Assembly: GCF_007097365.1 (NCBI RefSeq) | Contig: NZ_VJZR01000014.1 | Location: 29,404-90,881, forward strand | From: Flavobacterium franklandianum | Lineage (GTDB): Bacteria; Bacteroidota; Bacteroidia; Flavobacteriales; Flavobacteriaceae | Reading direction: 5' to 3' | DNA length: 61,478 bases | In this document: positions 36,844 to 45,103 of the stretch, piece after piece | How the letters are laid out: each line of letters begins with the position of its first letter | How positions within the stretch are numbered: position 1 is the first letter of the stretch | Position numbers and translations under genes: made by a program | The notes under the pieces: generated by a model | Databases searched by the model: none | Told to the model about the DNA's origin: nothing | The model's input: the letters and a program-made list of their open reading frames with translations, nothing else

Positions 36844-38697
36844 ATGATTGAAACAAAAACAAAACCTCAACCTGAAAAACTGGAAGCAGTAGTCATCCGA
36901 TTCGTGGGTGATTCAGGTGACGGAATGCAGCTAACAGGAACACAATTTTCTGATACTTCTGCCATGTTTGGCAACGATATTGCCACTTTCCCAAACTATC
37001 CAGCCGAAATTAGAGCTCCACAAGGCAGTTTGTATGGAGTTTCAGGATTTCAAGTACATATTGGAAGTGTCGAAGTTAGTACGCCTGGTGATAGTGTCGA
37101 TTTATTGGTTGCCATGAATCCAGCTGCTTTGAAAACCAATTTATATGCTTTAAAACCAGGGCATACGTTAATAGTAGACATCGATTCGTTTACAAAAAAG
37201 AATTTAGATAAAGCAGAATATACCACAAATCCGTTAGAAGATGGAAGTTTGGACAACTATAGAGTTATCGAAGTTGATATGACCTCTTTGACTAAAGTAG
37301 CATTGAAAGATGTTGTTGGTTTAGATAATAAATCGATTTCGAGAAGTAAGAATATGTTCTCTTTAGGGATGGTGTATTGGATGTATGATCGTTCTAAAGA
37401 GTACACCATCGATTTTTTTAATAAAAAATTCAAGTCTCAACTTTCCCTAATTGAAGCCAATACCAAAGTGCTAAATGCAGGTTATTATTATGCCGAAACG
37501 CTGGAGCTTATCCCAAATTCATACACCATTTCTCCAGCAAAAATGCCTGCTGGAACCTATAGAATTATTATGGGGAACACGGCAACGGCTTGGGGATTTT
37601 TGGCCGCAGCCGAAAAATCAGGATTGGAATTATTCTTAGGATCGTATCCAATAACACCCGCTACCGATATTTTACACGAATTGGTTAAACACAAACATTT
37701 TGGCGTAAAAGCGTTTCAAGCCGAAGATGAAATTGCTGGTATAACATCCGCAATTGGTGCTGCTTTTGCTGGAGATTTAGCCATAACAACTACATCAGGT
37801 CCTGGACTAGCATTAAAAGGCGAAGCCATTGGTTTAGCAATTATGACCGAATTACCATTAGTAATTGTCGATGTTCAACGAGGAGGCCCTTCAACAGGTT
37901 TGCCAACAAAAACAGAGCAATCCGACTTAATGCAAGCAATGTACGGTCGAAATGGGGAAAGCCCATTAATTGTTATTGCTGCAAGCACTCCGTCTAACTG
38001 TTTTAATTTTGCCTATGAAGCTGCCAGACTTGCCTTAGAACATATGACACCTGTTATTTTATTGACAGATGGTTATATTGCAAATGGCTCTGCTCCTTGG
38101 AAAATAAAAACCGTTGCCGAAATGCCTGAAATTAAAAGCAATAGAATTACCAAAGTCAAAGAAAACTGGCATCCCTATGATAGAGATTCAAATACTCTAG
38201 CTCGAAATTGGGCAATTCCAGGAACCGAAGGTTTAGAACACCGAATTGGTGGTTTAGAAAAAGATGCAGTTACAGGGAATATTTCCTATGAACCTGCGAA
38301 CCACGAAAAAATGACCGAAATAAGGGCAGAAAAAATTGAAAGAGTAAAATTCAATATTCCAGATTTAGAAACTGAATTTTACGATCAAGGCGATTTATTG
38401 GTAATTGGTTGGGGAGGAACTTATGGTTCAATACATTCAGCGGTTAAACATTTTAATGAAGATAGCAATAATAAAGTGGGATATGCTCATTTTAATTATA
38501 TCAATCCAATGCCAAAAAATACAGAAGCCATTTTATCTAAATTCAAAAAAATTCTGGTTTGTGAATTAAACAGCGGACAATTTGCCAGTTTATTAAAAAT
38601 TAAACATAGTAAATTTGAATTTTTACAATTCAACAGAATTCAAGGATTACCTTTTGCAAACGAAGACCTAATTCAAAAATTTAAATCACTAGTATAA
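36844..38697 (+). CDS. korA: 2-oxoacid:ferredoxin oxidoreductase alpha subunit (gamma-alpha fusion)
   Basis: 617 aa. The N-terminal gamma domain (VIRFVGDSGDGMQLTGTQF, FPNYPAEIRAPQGSLYGVSGF) is fused to the alpha domain (about 235-610: ELFLGSYPITPATDILHELVK, TTTSGPGLALKGEAIGLA, PSTGLPTKTEQSDLMQA). The TGLPTKTEQ motif and fusion match two-subunit 2-oxoglutarate:ferredoxin oxidoreductases. The stop overlaps the korB start by one base. Substrate preference for 2-oxoglutarate is inferred. Confidence 0.92.
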   Translation: MIETKTKPQPEKLEAVVIRFVGDSGDGMQLTGTQFSDTSAMFGNDIATFPNYPAEIRAPQGSLYGVSGFQVHIGSVEVSTPGDSVDLLVAMNPAALKTNLYALKPGHTLIVDIDSFTKKNLDKAEYTTNPLEDGSLDNYRVIEVDMTSLTKVALKDVVGLDNKSISRSKNMFSLGMVYWMYDRSKEYTIDFFNKKFKSQLSLIEANTKVLNAGYYYAETLELIPNSYTISPAKMPAGTYRIIMGNTATAWGFLAAAEKSGLELFLGSYPITPATDILHELVKHKHFGVKAFQAEDEIAGITSAIGAAFAGDLAITTTSGPGLALKGEAIGLAIMTELPLVIVDVQRGGPSTGLPTKTEQSDLMQAMYGRNGESPLIVIAASTPSNCFNFAYEAARLALEHMTPVILLTDGYIANGSAPWKIKTVAEMPEIKSNRITKVKENWHPYDRDSNTLARNWAIPGTEGLEHRIGGLEKDAVTGNISYEPANHEKMTEIRAEKIERVKFNIPDLETEFYDQGDLLVIGWGGTYGSIHSAVKHFNEDSNNKVGYAHFNYINPMPKNTEAILSKFKKILVCELNSGQFASLLKIKHSKFEFLQFNRIQGLPFANEDLIQKFKSLV

Positions 38698-39710
38698 TGG
38701 AAACAACTGCTGAAAAAAAATATACCGCTAAAGATTTTACAAGCGATCAAGAAGTAAGATGGTGTCCGGGTTGTGATGATTACGTGATTTTACGTACCAT
38801 GCAAAAAGTACTGCCAGAAATGGGTGTTGCAAGAGAAGACATCGTTTTTGTATCAGGAATTGGTTGTTCCTCCCGTTTTCCCTATTATTTAGACACTTAC
38901 GGAATCCATAGTATTCACGGTAGAGCTCCCGGAATTGCTTCGGGTGTGAAATTAGCCAATCCTAAGTTAAGTGTTTGGATTGCAACCGGTGATGGCGATG
39001 CAATGGCTATTGGTGGCAACCACTTTATTCACGTATTACGTAGAAATATCGATTTGAATATTCTGCTTTTTAATAATGAAATTTATGGTTTAACCAAAGG
39101 GCAATTTTCACCCACTTCATTAATTGGTCAAAAAACAAAATCATCTCCTTACGGAAATACACAACCTCCATTTTCTCCAGGCGAATTAGCTTTAGGTGCT
39201 CAAGCGAGATTCTTTGCAAGAGTTGGTGGCGGTAGCCCAAAAGAGATGGCACAAATTTTTATGGATGCACATCAATTCAAAGGAACTTCTTTGATAGAAA
39301 TTTTACAAAATTGTGTGATTTTTAATGACGGTTGCTTTAATCACATCACAGATAAAGAGGTAAAAGACGACAAACAAATCTATCTTGAACACGGTAAGCC
39401 AATGATTTTTGGAAAAAATCGTGACAAAGGATTGGTTTTAAACGGACTAAAATTAGAAACCGTAACTATTGGAGAAAACGGAATTACACAGGAAGATTTA
39501 TTGGTACACAATGCCAAAGAACAGGATCCAACGCTGCACTATATGTTGGTTCGATTAGCGACACCTTTTGCAACTGGAGTGATACGAAGTTTTGAAGATG
39601 TCACCTTAGAAGAAAGAGAAGATGCTTTGACAGCACAAGTTAAAGCCAATTCAAGTTTCAGAAAAACTGACGATTTGTTCTTCTCAGGAGAGACTTATGA
39701 GGTGAAATAA
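38697..39710 (+). CDS. korB: 2-oxoacid:ferredoxin oxidoreductase beta subunit
   Basis: 337 aa. TPP-binding subunit with WCPGCDDYVI, SGIGCSSRFPYYL, HGRAPGIASGVKLA, ATGDGDAMAIGGNHFIHVLRRN and LFNNEIYGLTKGQFSPTS. The conserved Cys residues (two in WCPGC, one in GIGCSS, one in NDGCF) would hold the single 4Fe-4S cluster. No delta ferredoxin subunit is encoded beside it, so this is the KorAB type. Directly upstream of nuoA, 95 bp away. Confidence 0.93.
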   Translation: METTAEKKYTAKDFTSDQEVRWCPGCDDYVILRTMQKVLPEMGVAREDIVFVSGIGCSSRFPYYLDTYGIHSIHGRAPGIASGVKLANPKLSVWIATGDGDAMAIGGNHFIHVLRRNIDLNILLFNNEIYGLTKGQFSPTSLIGQKTKSSPYGNTQPPFSPGELALGAQARFFARVGGGSPKEMAQIFMDAHQFKGTSLIEILQNCVIFNDGCFNHITDKEVKDDKQIYLEHGKPMIFGKNRDKGLVLNGLKLETVTIGENGITQEDLLVHNAKEQDPTLHYMLVRLATPFATGVIRSFEDVTLEEREDALTAQVKANSSFRKTDDLFFSGETYEVK

Positions 39711-39721
39711 AAATAAATTTA

Positions 39722-39766
39722 ACAGTAAGATTTACTACCCTATGGGAATGGTAGATTAAATACTGT
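39722..39766 (+). promoter_or_regulatory. Possible hairpin between korB and nuoA
   Basis: ACAGTA (39722) with TACTGT (39761), and CTACC (39735) with GGTAG (39750), could form an interrupted stem whose right foot touches the nuoA -7 element. It could be a weak terminator or read-through control. Confidence 0.3.
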
Positions 39767-39773
39767 AAATTTG
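39766..39773 (+). promoter_or_regulatory. -7 element of the nuo operon
   Basis: TAAATTTG, 31 nt before the nuoA ATG at 39805. Confidence 0.5.
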
Positions 39774-39804
39774 CGAAGTAATACAATAGATAAATTTAAT
39801 ATAT

Positions 39805-40155
39805 ATGGGTTCAGAAGCAATTATAGTTTTCTTATTAGCCGGAATTGTTCTGGTCGCCGGTGCCAACTTTCTATCTAATTTAATTTCGCCAAAATCAGAC
39901 AACACCCAAAAACGGGAACCGTATGAAAGTGGAATGACCACCATTGGACCAACTTGGGTTCAGTTTAAAGTGGGCTACTATTTGTACGCCATTTTATTCT
40001 TAGTTTTTGATGTCGAGATAGCCTTTTTGATACCTTGGGCAGTAGTTTTCAAAGAAATCGGTATAGTAGCATTTTACGAAATTATCATCTTTTTAGTAAT
40101 ATTAGGTTTAGGCTTAGCCTACGCTTGGAAAAAAGGAGCATTAAAATGGGAGTAA
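39805..40155 (+). CDS. nuoA: Complex I subunit A
   Basis: 116 aa, three membrane helices. [39 protein letters not shown] is the hallmark NuoA segment, with the conserved acidic residues around FDVE. Part of the membrane arm next to the quinone site. The 3' end overlaps nuoB by 10 bp. Confidence 0.97.
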   Translation: MGSEAIIVFLLAGIVLVAGANFLSNLISPKSDNTQKREPYESGMTTIGPTWVQFKVGYYLYAILFLVFDVEIAFLIPWAVVFKEIGIVAFYEIIIFLVILGLGLAYAWKKGALKWE

Positions 40156-40706
40156 ATAACACACCAGAAATACCAGCAGATTTCCCAGGAAAAGTAATTC
40201 CTGGAGGTAATGGAGCAAATATTTTGGTCACTTCATTAGATGAAATAATAAATTGGGGACGAGCTAACTCGCTTTGGTCACTTTATTTCGGAACGAGCTG
40301 TTGTGCTATCGAAATGATGCAAACTGGAGCCGCTCGTCACGATTATTCTAGATTTGGATTCGAAGTTGCAAGACCTTCGCCACGACAAGCCGATTTAATT
40401 ATCATTGCAGGAACCATTGTCAACAAAATGGCACCGGTTTTACGCCGATTGTACGATCAAATGGCCGAACCAAAATACGTAATTGCAATGGGAGCTTGCG
40501 CCATTTCTGGAGGTCCATTTTATTATAATTCTTATTCTGTCGTAAAAGGAGCTGATCACGTAATCCCTGTAGATGTTTACGTGCCGGGTTGTCCGCCTCG
40601 TCCAGAAGCATTATTGGAAGGAATGCTAATGCTTCAGGCAAAAATCAAAACAGAAAGTATGAATAATAAAGTTTTCCCTATCGACGGGTTTGACGAAGGA
40701 CTATAA
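40146..40706 (+). CDS. nuoB: Complex I subunit B (N2 cluster)
   Basis: 186 aa from ATG 40146, overlapping nuoA. The N2 cluster ligands are visible: [12 protein letters not shown] (two adjacent Cys), [10 protein letters not shown] and [36 protein letters not shown] is also diagnostic. Last iron-sulfur centre before quinone. Confidence 0.98.
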   Translation: MGVNNTPEIPADFPGKVIPGGNGANILVTSLDEIINWGRANSLWSLYFGTSCCAIEMMQTGAARHDYSRFGFEVARPSPRQADLIIIAGTIVNKMAPVLRRLYDQMAEPKYVIAMGACAISGGPFYYNSYSVVKGADHVIPVDVYVPGCPPRPEALLEGMLMLQAKIKTESMNNKVFPIDGFDEGL

Positions 40707-40794
40707 AAGTACGAGGATTGAAATACGAGGTACGAAGTGATTTTACTTTCAGCCTCTTACTTCTAACTTCTAACCTCTAATCTCTAACATAACA

Positions 40795-41256
40795 ATGACT
40801 AACGAAGCATTACAAAATTTAACAAGCAGCTGGGTTCCCGAATTGGAATTCACTGAAGAAAAATCCCAGTTTTTAAATATCACCGTTCAGCCCGAACAGC
40901 TTCACTCACTAATGACGCAATTGAAAAGCAATTCCGAAACGAATTTCGATTATTTGTTTTGCTTAACTGGTATGGATTGGGGGGCAGCATTAGGTGTTGT
41001 TTATCATCTAGAATCTACTACTCACAGACATCAAATAGTGGTAAAAGTAAAAACCGAAGACCGGGAAAACCCAACATTCGACACGGTTTGCAACATTTGG
41101 TACACTGCCGAATTCCACGAAAGAGAAGTTTTTGACTTCTTCGGAATAAAATTCAACAATCATCCTAACTTGAAAAGACTTTTCTTGACCGAAGACTGGG
41201 ATGGATTTCCGTTGAGAAAAGATTATGTAGATGAAATTAATATGATTATCAAATAA
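40795..41256 (+). CDS. nuoC: Complex I subunit C
   Basis: 153 aa. A 30-kDa-type subunit with NFDYLFCLTGMDWG, WYTAEFHEREVFDFFGIKFNNHPNLKRLFLTEDWDGFPLRKDY. Short compared with the enterobacterial NuoCD and not fused to NuoD, unlike Bacteroides. Separated from nuoD by a 224-bp spacer with two tandem repeats. Confidence 0.96.
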   Translation: MTNEALQNLTSSWVPELEFTEEKSQFLNITVQPEQLHSLMTQLKSNSETNFDYLFCLTGMDWGAALGVVYHLESTTHRHQIVVKVKTEDRENPTFDTVCNIWYTAEFHEREVFDFFGIKFNNHPNLKRLFLTEDWDGFPLRKDYVDEINMIIK

Positions 41257-41257
41257 C

Positions 41258-41445
41258 AAAGTTATTTTTCTTTTGAACCATTAAGAAATTAAGGTTCATT
41301 AAGATTAAAACTTAAATTTTCTTAATTCCCTTAATGGTTTAAAAAATGAAAATATAATAAAGTTGTTTTTCTTCTGAACCATTAAGAAAATTAAGGTTCA
41401 TTAAGATTAAAACTTAATTTTCTTAATGGTTTAAAAAATGAAAAT
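41258..41445. repeat. Two tandem copies of a hairpin-rich repeat between nuoC and nuoD
   Basis: Copy 1 (41258-41353) and copy 2 (41359-41445) are almost identical apart from about nine bases missing in copy 2. Each has GAACCATTAAG on the left and CTTAATGGTTT on the right as inverted arms around AATTAAGGTTCATTAAG. No ORF or promoter is evident inside. Confidence 0.9.
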
Positions 41446-41480
41446 TTAAGTCCGCAAAGCGGGCGTACAAATAAATAAAA

Positions 41481-42599
41481 ATGGATACAACTGTAATAAA
41501 CAATTTTAAATCCGAAGAATATCAAATTAATATGGGGCCGCAACACCCTGCAACTCACGGAGTTTTGCGACTTTTATTGACTATTGACGGTGAAATAATC
41601 AAAAGAGTAGAACCCGACTTAGGCTACATCCACCGATCTATCGAAAAAATGTGTGAACGCGACAGCTATCAGCAAATCGTGCATTTGACCGACCGAATGG
41701 ATTATCTTTCTTCGCATATCAACAACGAAGCCGTTTGTCTAACTGTTGAAAATGCACTTCAATTGGAAATTCCAGAACGTGTAAAAGTCATTCGAACCAT
41801 CATTGCCGAATTAACCCGAATCGCATCTCACACATTGTGGTGGGGTGTTATGGGAATGGACGTTGGAGCTTTGACTACTTATTTCTACGGTTTTAGAGAC
41901 CGTGAATTGATTAACGATATTTTCGAAGAAACTTGTGGTGCTCGTTTGACGATGAACTACAACATTCCCGGAGGATTAATGTTCGATATTCACCCGAATT
42001 TTGTAAAAAGAACAAAGGAATTTATCGACCATTTCAAAACAAAATTACCCGAATACGATTTGCTTTTGTCCAACAATATCATCTTCCGAAAAAGGATGGA
42101 AGGCATTGGAATTTTATCCAAAGATGATGCGATTTCTTTTGGAGCTTCTGGTCCTGTGGGTCGTGCTTCTGGCTATTCCTGCGATGTGAGAAAACACCAT
42201 TCGTACAGCGCTTACGATAGAGTAACTTTCAACGAAATCTTAAAAACCGAAGGCGACACCTATGCTCGTTACCAAGTTAGAATCTTAGAAATGTGGGAAT
42301 CCTTGTCGATTATCGAACAATTGATAGACAATATTCCAGAAGGTGAATTTTTTACTAAAACCAATACCGTAATCAAATTGCCAGAAGGCGAATATTACCA
42401 AAAAGTAGAAACTGCAAGAGGAGAATTGGGGGTTTACATCGTTAGTACGGGGACAAAAAATCCATACCGAATGAAATTCCGTTCGCCAGGATTCTCTAAT
42501 TTATCTTTATTAAATCACATCGCCGTTGGTGGAAAAATTGGGGATTTAGTGGCTACGATGGCAACTCTAGACCTTGTAATTCCTGATATTGACAGATAA
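41481..42599 (+). CDS. nuoD: Complex I subunit D
   Basis: 372 aa. 49-kDa-type subunit: MGPQHPATHGVLRL near the N terminus (quinone-site His), DLGYIHRSIEKMCE, DRMDYLSSHINNEA, WWGVMGMDVGALTTYFYGFR, and DLVIPDIDR at the C terminus. The next gene is nuoH only 10 bp away: nuoE, F and G are missing from their usual place. Confidence 0.97.
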   Translation: MDTTVINNFKSEEYQINMGPQHPATHGVLRLLLTIDGEIIKRVEPDLGYIHRSIEKMCERDSYQQIVHLTDRMDYLSSHINNEAVCLTVENALQLEIPERVKVIRTIIAELTRIASHTLWWGVMGMDVGALTTYFYGFRDRELINDIFEETCGARLTMNYNIPGGLMFDIHPNFVKRTKEFIDHFKTKLPEYDLLLSNNIIFRKRMEGIGILSKDDAISFGASGPVGRASGYSCDVRKHHSYSAYDRVTFNEILKTEGDTYARYQVRILEMWESLSIIEQLIDNIPEGEFFTKTNTVIKLPEGEYYQKVETARGELGVYIVSTGTKNPYRMKFRSPGFSNLSLLNHIAVGGKIGDLVATMATLDLVIPDIDR

Positions 42600-42609
42600 A
42601 ATTATTTTT

Positions 42610-43662
42610 ATGAACATTACAAAAAATATTCACGAATGGCTTTTTAGCCTGATGCCAGCAACCACAGCAAGTATTGTGGAAATGGTTCTGATAGCCGTTG
42701 TTTACCTCGGTATTTTTGCAGTTGCCGGTTTATACTTGGTTTTACTCGAAAGAAAAGTAGCTGCTTGGTTTCAATTGCGCTTGGGACCAAACAGAGTAGG
42801 GTATCAAGGTTTATTACAAACTATGGCCGATGCCCTAAAATTGGTTTCCAAAGAGTTGACAGGAACCATCAAAGCCGACAAATTTTTATACAATTTAGCT
42901 CCTTATTTTGTTATTATAACCGCCTTGATGGCGATATCGCTTTTCCCTTTTACACAAGAATTTCAAGCCTTTGACATCAATATTGGTATTTTCTTTTTAA
43001 TCGCTATTTCCTCGATTGGAGTAATCGGAATTTTATTGGCGGGTTGGAGTAGCAATAACAAATTTGCCTTAATTGGTGCAATGCGAAGCGGTGTTCAAAC
43101 CATTAGCTACGAATTATCGGTTGGATTATCGCTATTGACAATGGTTTTAATGACAGGTTCCTTGCAACTTTCGCAAATTGTCGAAGTTCAAAAACACGGT
43201 TGGCTGATCGTTCAAGGACATATTCCTGCCGTGATTGCTTTTATGATTTATATGATTGCTGGAACTGCTGAAACCAATAGAGCTCCTTTTGATTTGGTGG
43301 AAGCCGAATCCGAATTGGGTGCTGGTTTCCACACCGAATACTCGGGAATGAAATTTGCCTATTTCTTCTTGGCAGAATTTATCAATATGTTTATCATCGC
43401 TTCCATCGCTACAACAGTATTCTTTGGAGCGTATTTATCTCCTTTTGGTATAACCGAAAACATTCCGTTGCTTGGTGTTTTTTGGTTTTTAATAAAAACA
43501 TTAGCTATCATATTTTTAATGATGTGGTTCCGATGGACTTTTCCAAGGCTAAGAATTGACCAATTGCTAGTATTGGAATGGAAATATTTGCTTCCACTAA
43601 ACTTAATGAACTTGATTATAATGGCGTTGATGGTACTGCTTGGATTAACAATTCAATTTTAA
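42610..43662 (+). CDS. nuoH: Complex I subunit H
   Basis: 350 aa from ATG 42610, eight helices. LLERKVAAWFQLRLGPNRVGYQGLLQTMADALKLVSKE and GTAETNRAPFDLVEAESELGAGFHTEYSGMKFA are the defining loops of the quinone-site membrane subunit. Confidence 0.98.
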   Translation: MNITKNIHEWLFSLMPATTASIVEMVLIAVVYLGIFAVAGLYLVLLERKVAAWFQLRLGPNRVGYQGLLQTMADALKLVSKELTGTIKADKFLYNLAPYFVIITALMAISLFPFTQEFQAFDINIGIFFLIAISSIGVIGILLAGWSSNNKFALIGAMRSGVQTISYELSVGLSLLTMVLMTGSLQLSQIVEVQKHGWLIVQGHIPAVIAFMIYMIAGTAETNRAPFDLVEAESELGAGFHTEYSGMKFAYFFLAEFINMFIIASIATTVFFGAYLSPFGITENIPLLGVFWFLIKTLAIIFLMMWFRWTFPRLRIDQLLVLEWKYLLPLNLMNLIIMALMVLLGLTIQF

Positions 43663-43667
43663 AAATT

Positions 43668-44144
43668 ATGAGTTATTTTTCAGATATATATAATGGTGTA
43701 AAAACACTTCTTACAGGAATGAGTGTCACCGGAAAGTATTTTTTACATTCCAGAAAAGGGGCTATAACCCAACAATATCCTGACAACAGAGCTACTTTGC
43801 AAATGTTTGAACGTTTTCGTGGCGAGGTAGTGATGCCGCACGATGAAAACAACGAACACCGTTGTACAGGTTGCCAAAAATGTGAATTGGCTTGCCCGAA
43901 CGGAAGTATCGAAATTATTTGGGACAGACAAATTGATCCTGAAACAGGCAAAAAGAAAAAAATGATAGACCAACACATTTATCATTTAGGAATGTGCACG
44001 ATGTGTAGTTTATGCATCGAAGCCTGCCCTACCGATGCTATCAAATGGGCGCAGAATTTTGAAAATTCCGTTTACGATAGAACGTACCTCACTAGAGTTT
44101 TAAACAAACCAGGATCGAAACTAATGCCTGGAGTAGAAGATTAA
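43668..44144 (+). CDS. nuoI: Complex I subunit I (two 4Fe-4S clusters)
   Basis: 158 aa from ATG 43668. The N6a/N6b cluster motifs are CTGCQKCELACP (about residue 65) and CTMCSLCIEACP (about 107). In an enzyme without NuoEFG this subunit would be the natural docking point for ferredoxin; that is inference from 11-subunit complexes elsewhere. Confidence 0.97.
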   Translation: MSYFSDIYNGVKTLLTGMSVTGKYFLHSRKGAITQQYPDNRATLQMFERFRGEVVMPHDENNEHRCTGCQKCELACPNGSIEIIWDRQIDPETGKKKKMIDQHIYHLGMCTMCSLCIEACPTDAIKWAQNFENSVYDRTYLTRVLNKPGSKLMPGVED

Positions 44145-44146
44145 GG

Positions 44147-44195
44147 GAAGTGGGAAGTGTGAAGTGGGAAGTGTGAAGTGGGAAGTGTGAAGTGG
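44147..44195. repeat. 14-bp tandem repeat between nuoI and nuoJ
   Basis: Three and a half head-to-tail copies of GAAGTGGGAAGTGT, purine-rich on the plus strand, in the spacer before nuoJ. Confidence 0.95.
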
Positions 44196-44255
44196 ACTTA
44201 AAACGAATTGATTACAACAAAACAAATATCATTAAATAATGGAATTACTTAATTT

Positions 44256-44777
44256 ATGGAAAAAATTGTATTTTATATTTTAGCGCTGATAATGATTGTC
44301 TCAGCTATTGCCTCTGTAAGCAGTCGCAAAATGCTTCGATCTGTGATTTACTTATTGTTTGTTCTCATCGGGGTAGCGGGAATTTACTTTTTAATTGATT
44401 ACAATTTCTTAGCCGCCGTTCAATTAACGGTTTATGCAGGAGGGATTATCGTCTTGGTTATTTTCTCGGTTTTATTGGTGCATCATATCGAAATGGAATT
44501 GGAAATGGCTCAATTATCTAAAAAAATTCTCACCGGAATATCTTGTTTAATTGGACTTGGTCTTTTCTTATTCATTATTTATACCAATGATTTCAAAGTG
44601 GTCGAAAATTCGAAAACTACATCTGTTGAAGCTATTGGCCGAGGACTTTTGAGCTACGACTCAGGCGGATTTATACTGCCTTTTGAAGTCATCAGTATTC
44701 TGTTGTTGGCCGCTATGATTGGAGCCATCATCATTGGAAAAGGAGACAAACTAACTAAAAACGACGACACATTATGA
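44256..44777 (+). CDS. nuoJ: Complex I subunit J
   Basis: 173 aa, five helices. LIDYNFLAAVQLTVYAGGIIVLVIFSVLL is the ND6-like core helix with its pi-bulge region. Overlaps nuoK by four bases (ATGA). Confidence 0.95.
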   Translation: MEKIVFYILALIMIVSAIASVSSRKMLRSVIYLLFVLIGVAGIYFLIDYNFLAAVQLTVYAGGIIVLVIFSVLLVHHIEMELEMAQLSKKILTGISCLIGLGLFLFIIYTNDFKVVENSKTTSVEAIGRGLLSYDSGGFILPFEVISILLLAAMIGAIIIGKGDKLTKNDDTL

Positions 44778-45091
44778 TAGCTGGAATTAGCATCTACGAA
44801 ATTTTTACCCTTACCTCTATTTTATTTTTTATAGGTATTTATGGGTTTATCACCAGAAAAAACTTGATTTCGATATTAATATCTCTCGAGTTGATTTTAA
44901 ATGCTTCGGCGATAAATTTTGTTGTCATCAACAAATATTTATATCCCGATGTGTTGCAGGGCGTTTTCTTTTCGATTTTTATTATTGCTGTGGCTGCCGC
45001 CGAAACTGCGCTTGCCGTTGCAATAATTATTAATCTTTACCGACAAATAAGCTCTGTTGAAGTGAAGGACACTGAAATTATGAAGTATTAA
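44774..45091 (+). CDS. nuoK: Complex I subunit K
   Basis: 105 aa, three helices. IGIYGFITRKNLISILISLELILNASAINFVVIN carries the buried Glu of ND4L; AAETALAVAIIINLYR has the second. Coupled to nuoJ by the ATGA overlap. Confidence 0.96.
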   Translation: MIAGISIYEIFTLTSILFFIGIYGFITRKNLISILISLELILNASAINFVVINKYLYPDVLQGVFFSIFIIAVAAAETALAVAIIINLYRQISSVEVKDTEIMKY

Positions 45092-45103
45092 TATTCAACA
45101 ACT

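Noticed and set aside
42541..42650. Hidden or degraded nuoE/F/G between nuoD and nuoH
   Set aside because: Only 10 bp separate the stop and the start; there is no room for a remnant.
44147..44195. Iteron or origin
   Set aside because: Inside the nuo operon with no replication gene nearby; simple slippage repeat is enough.
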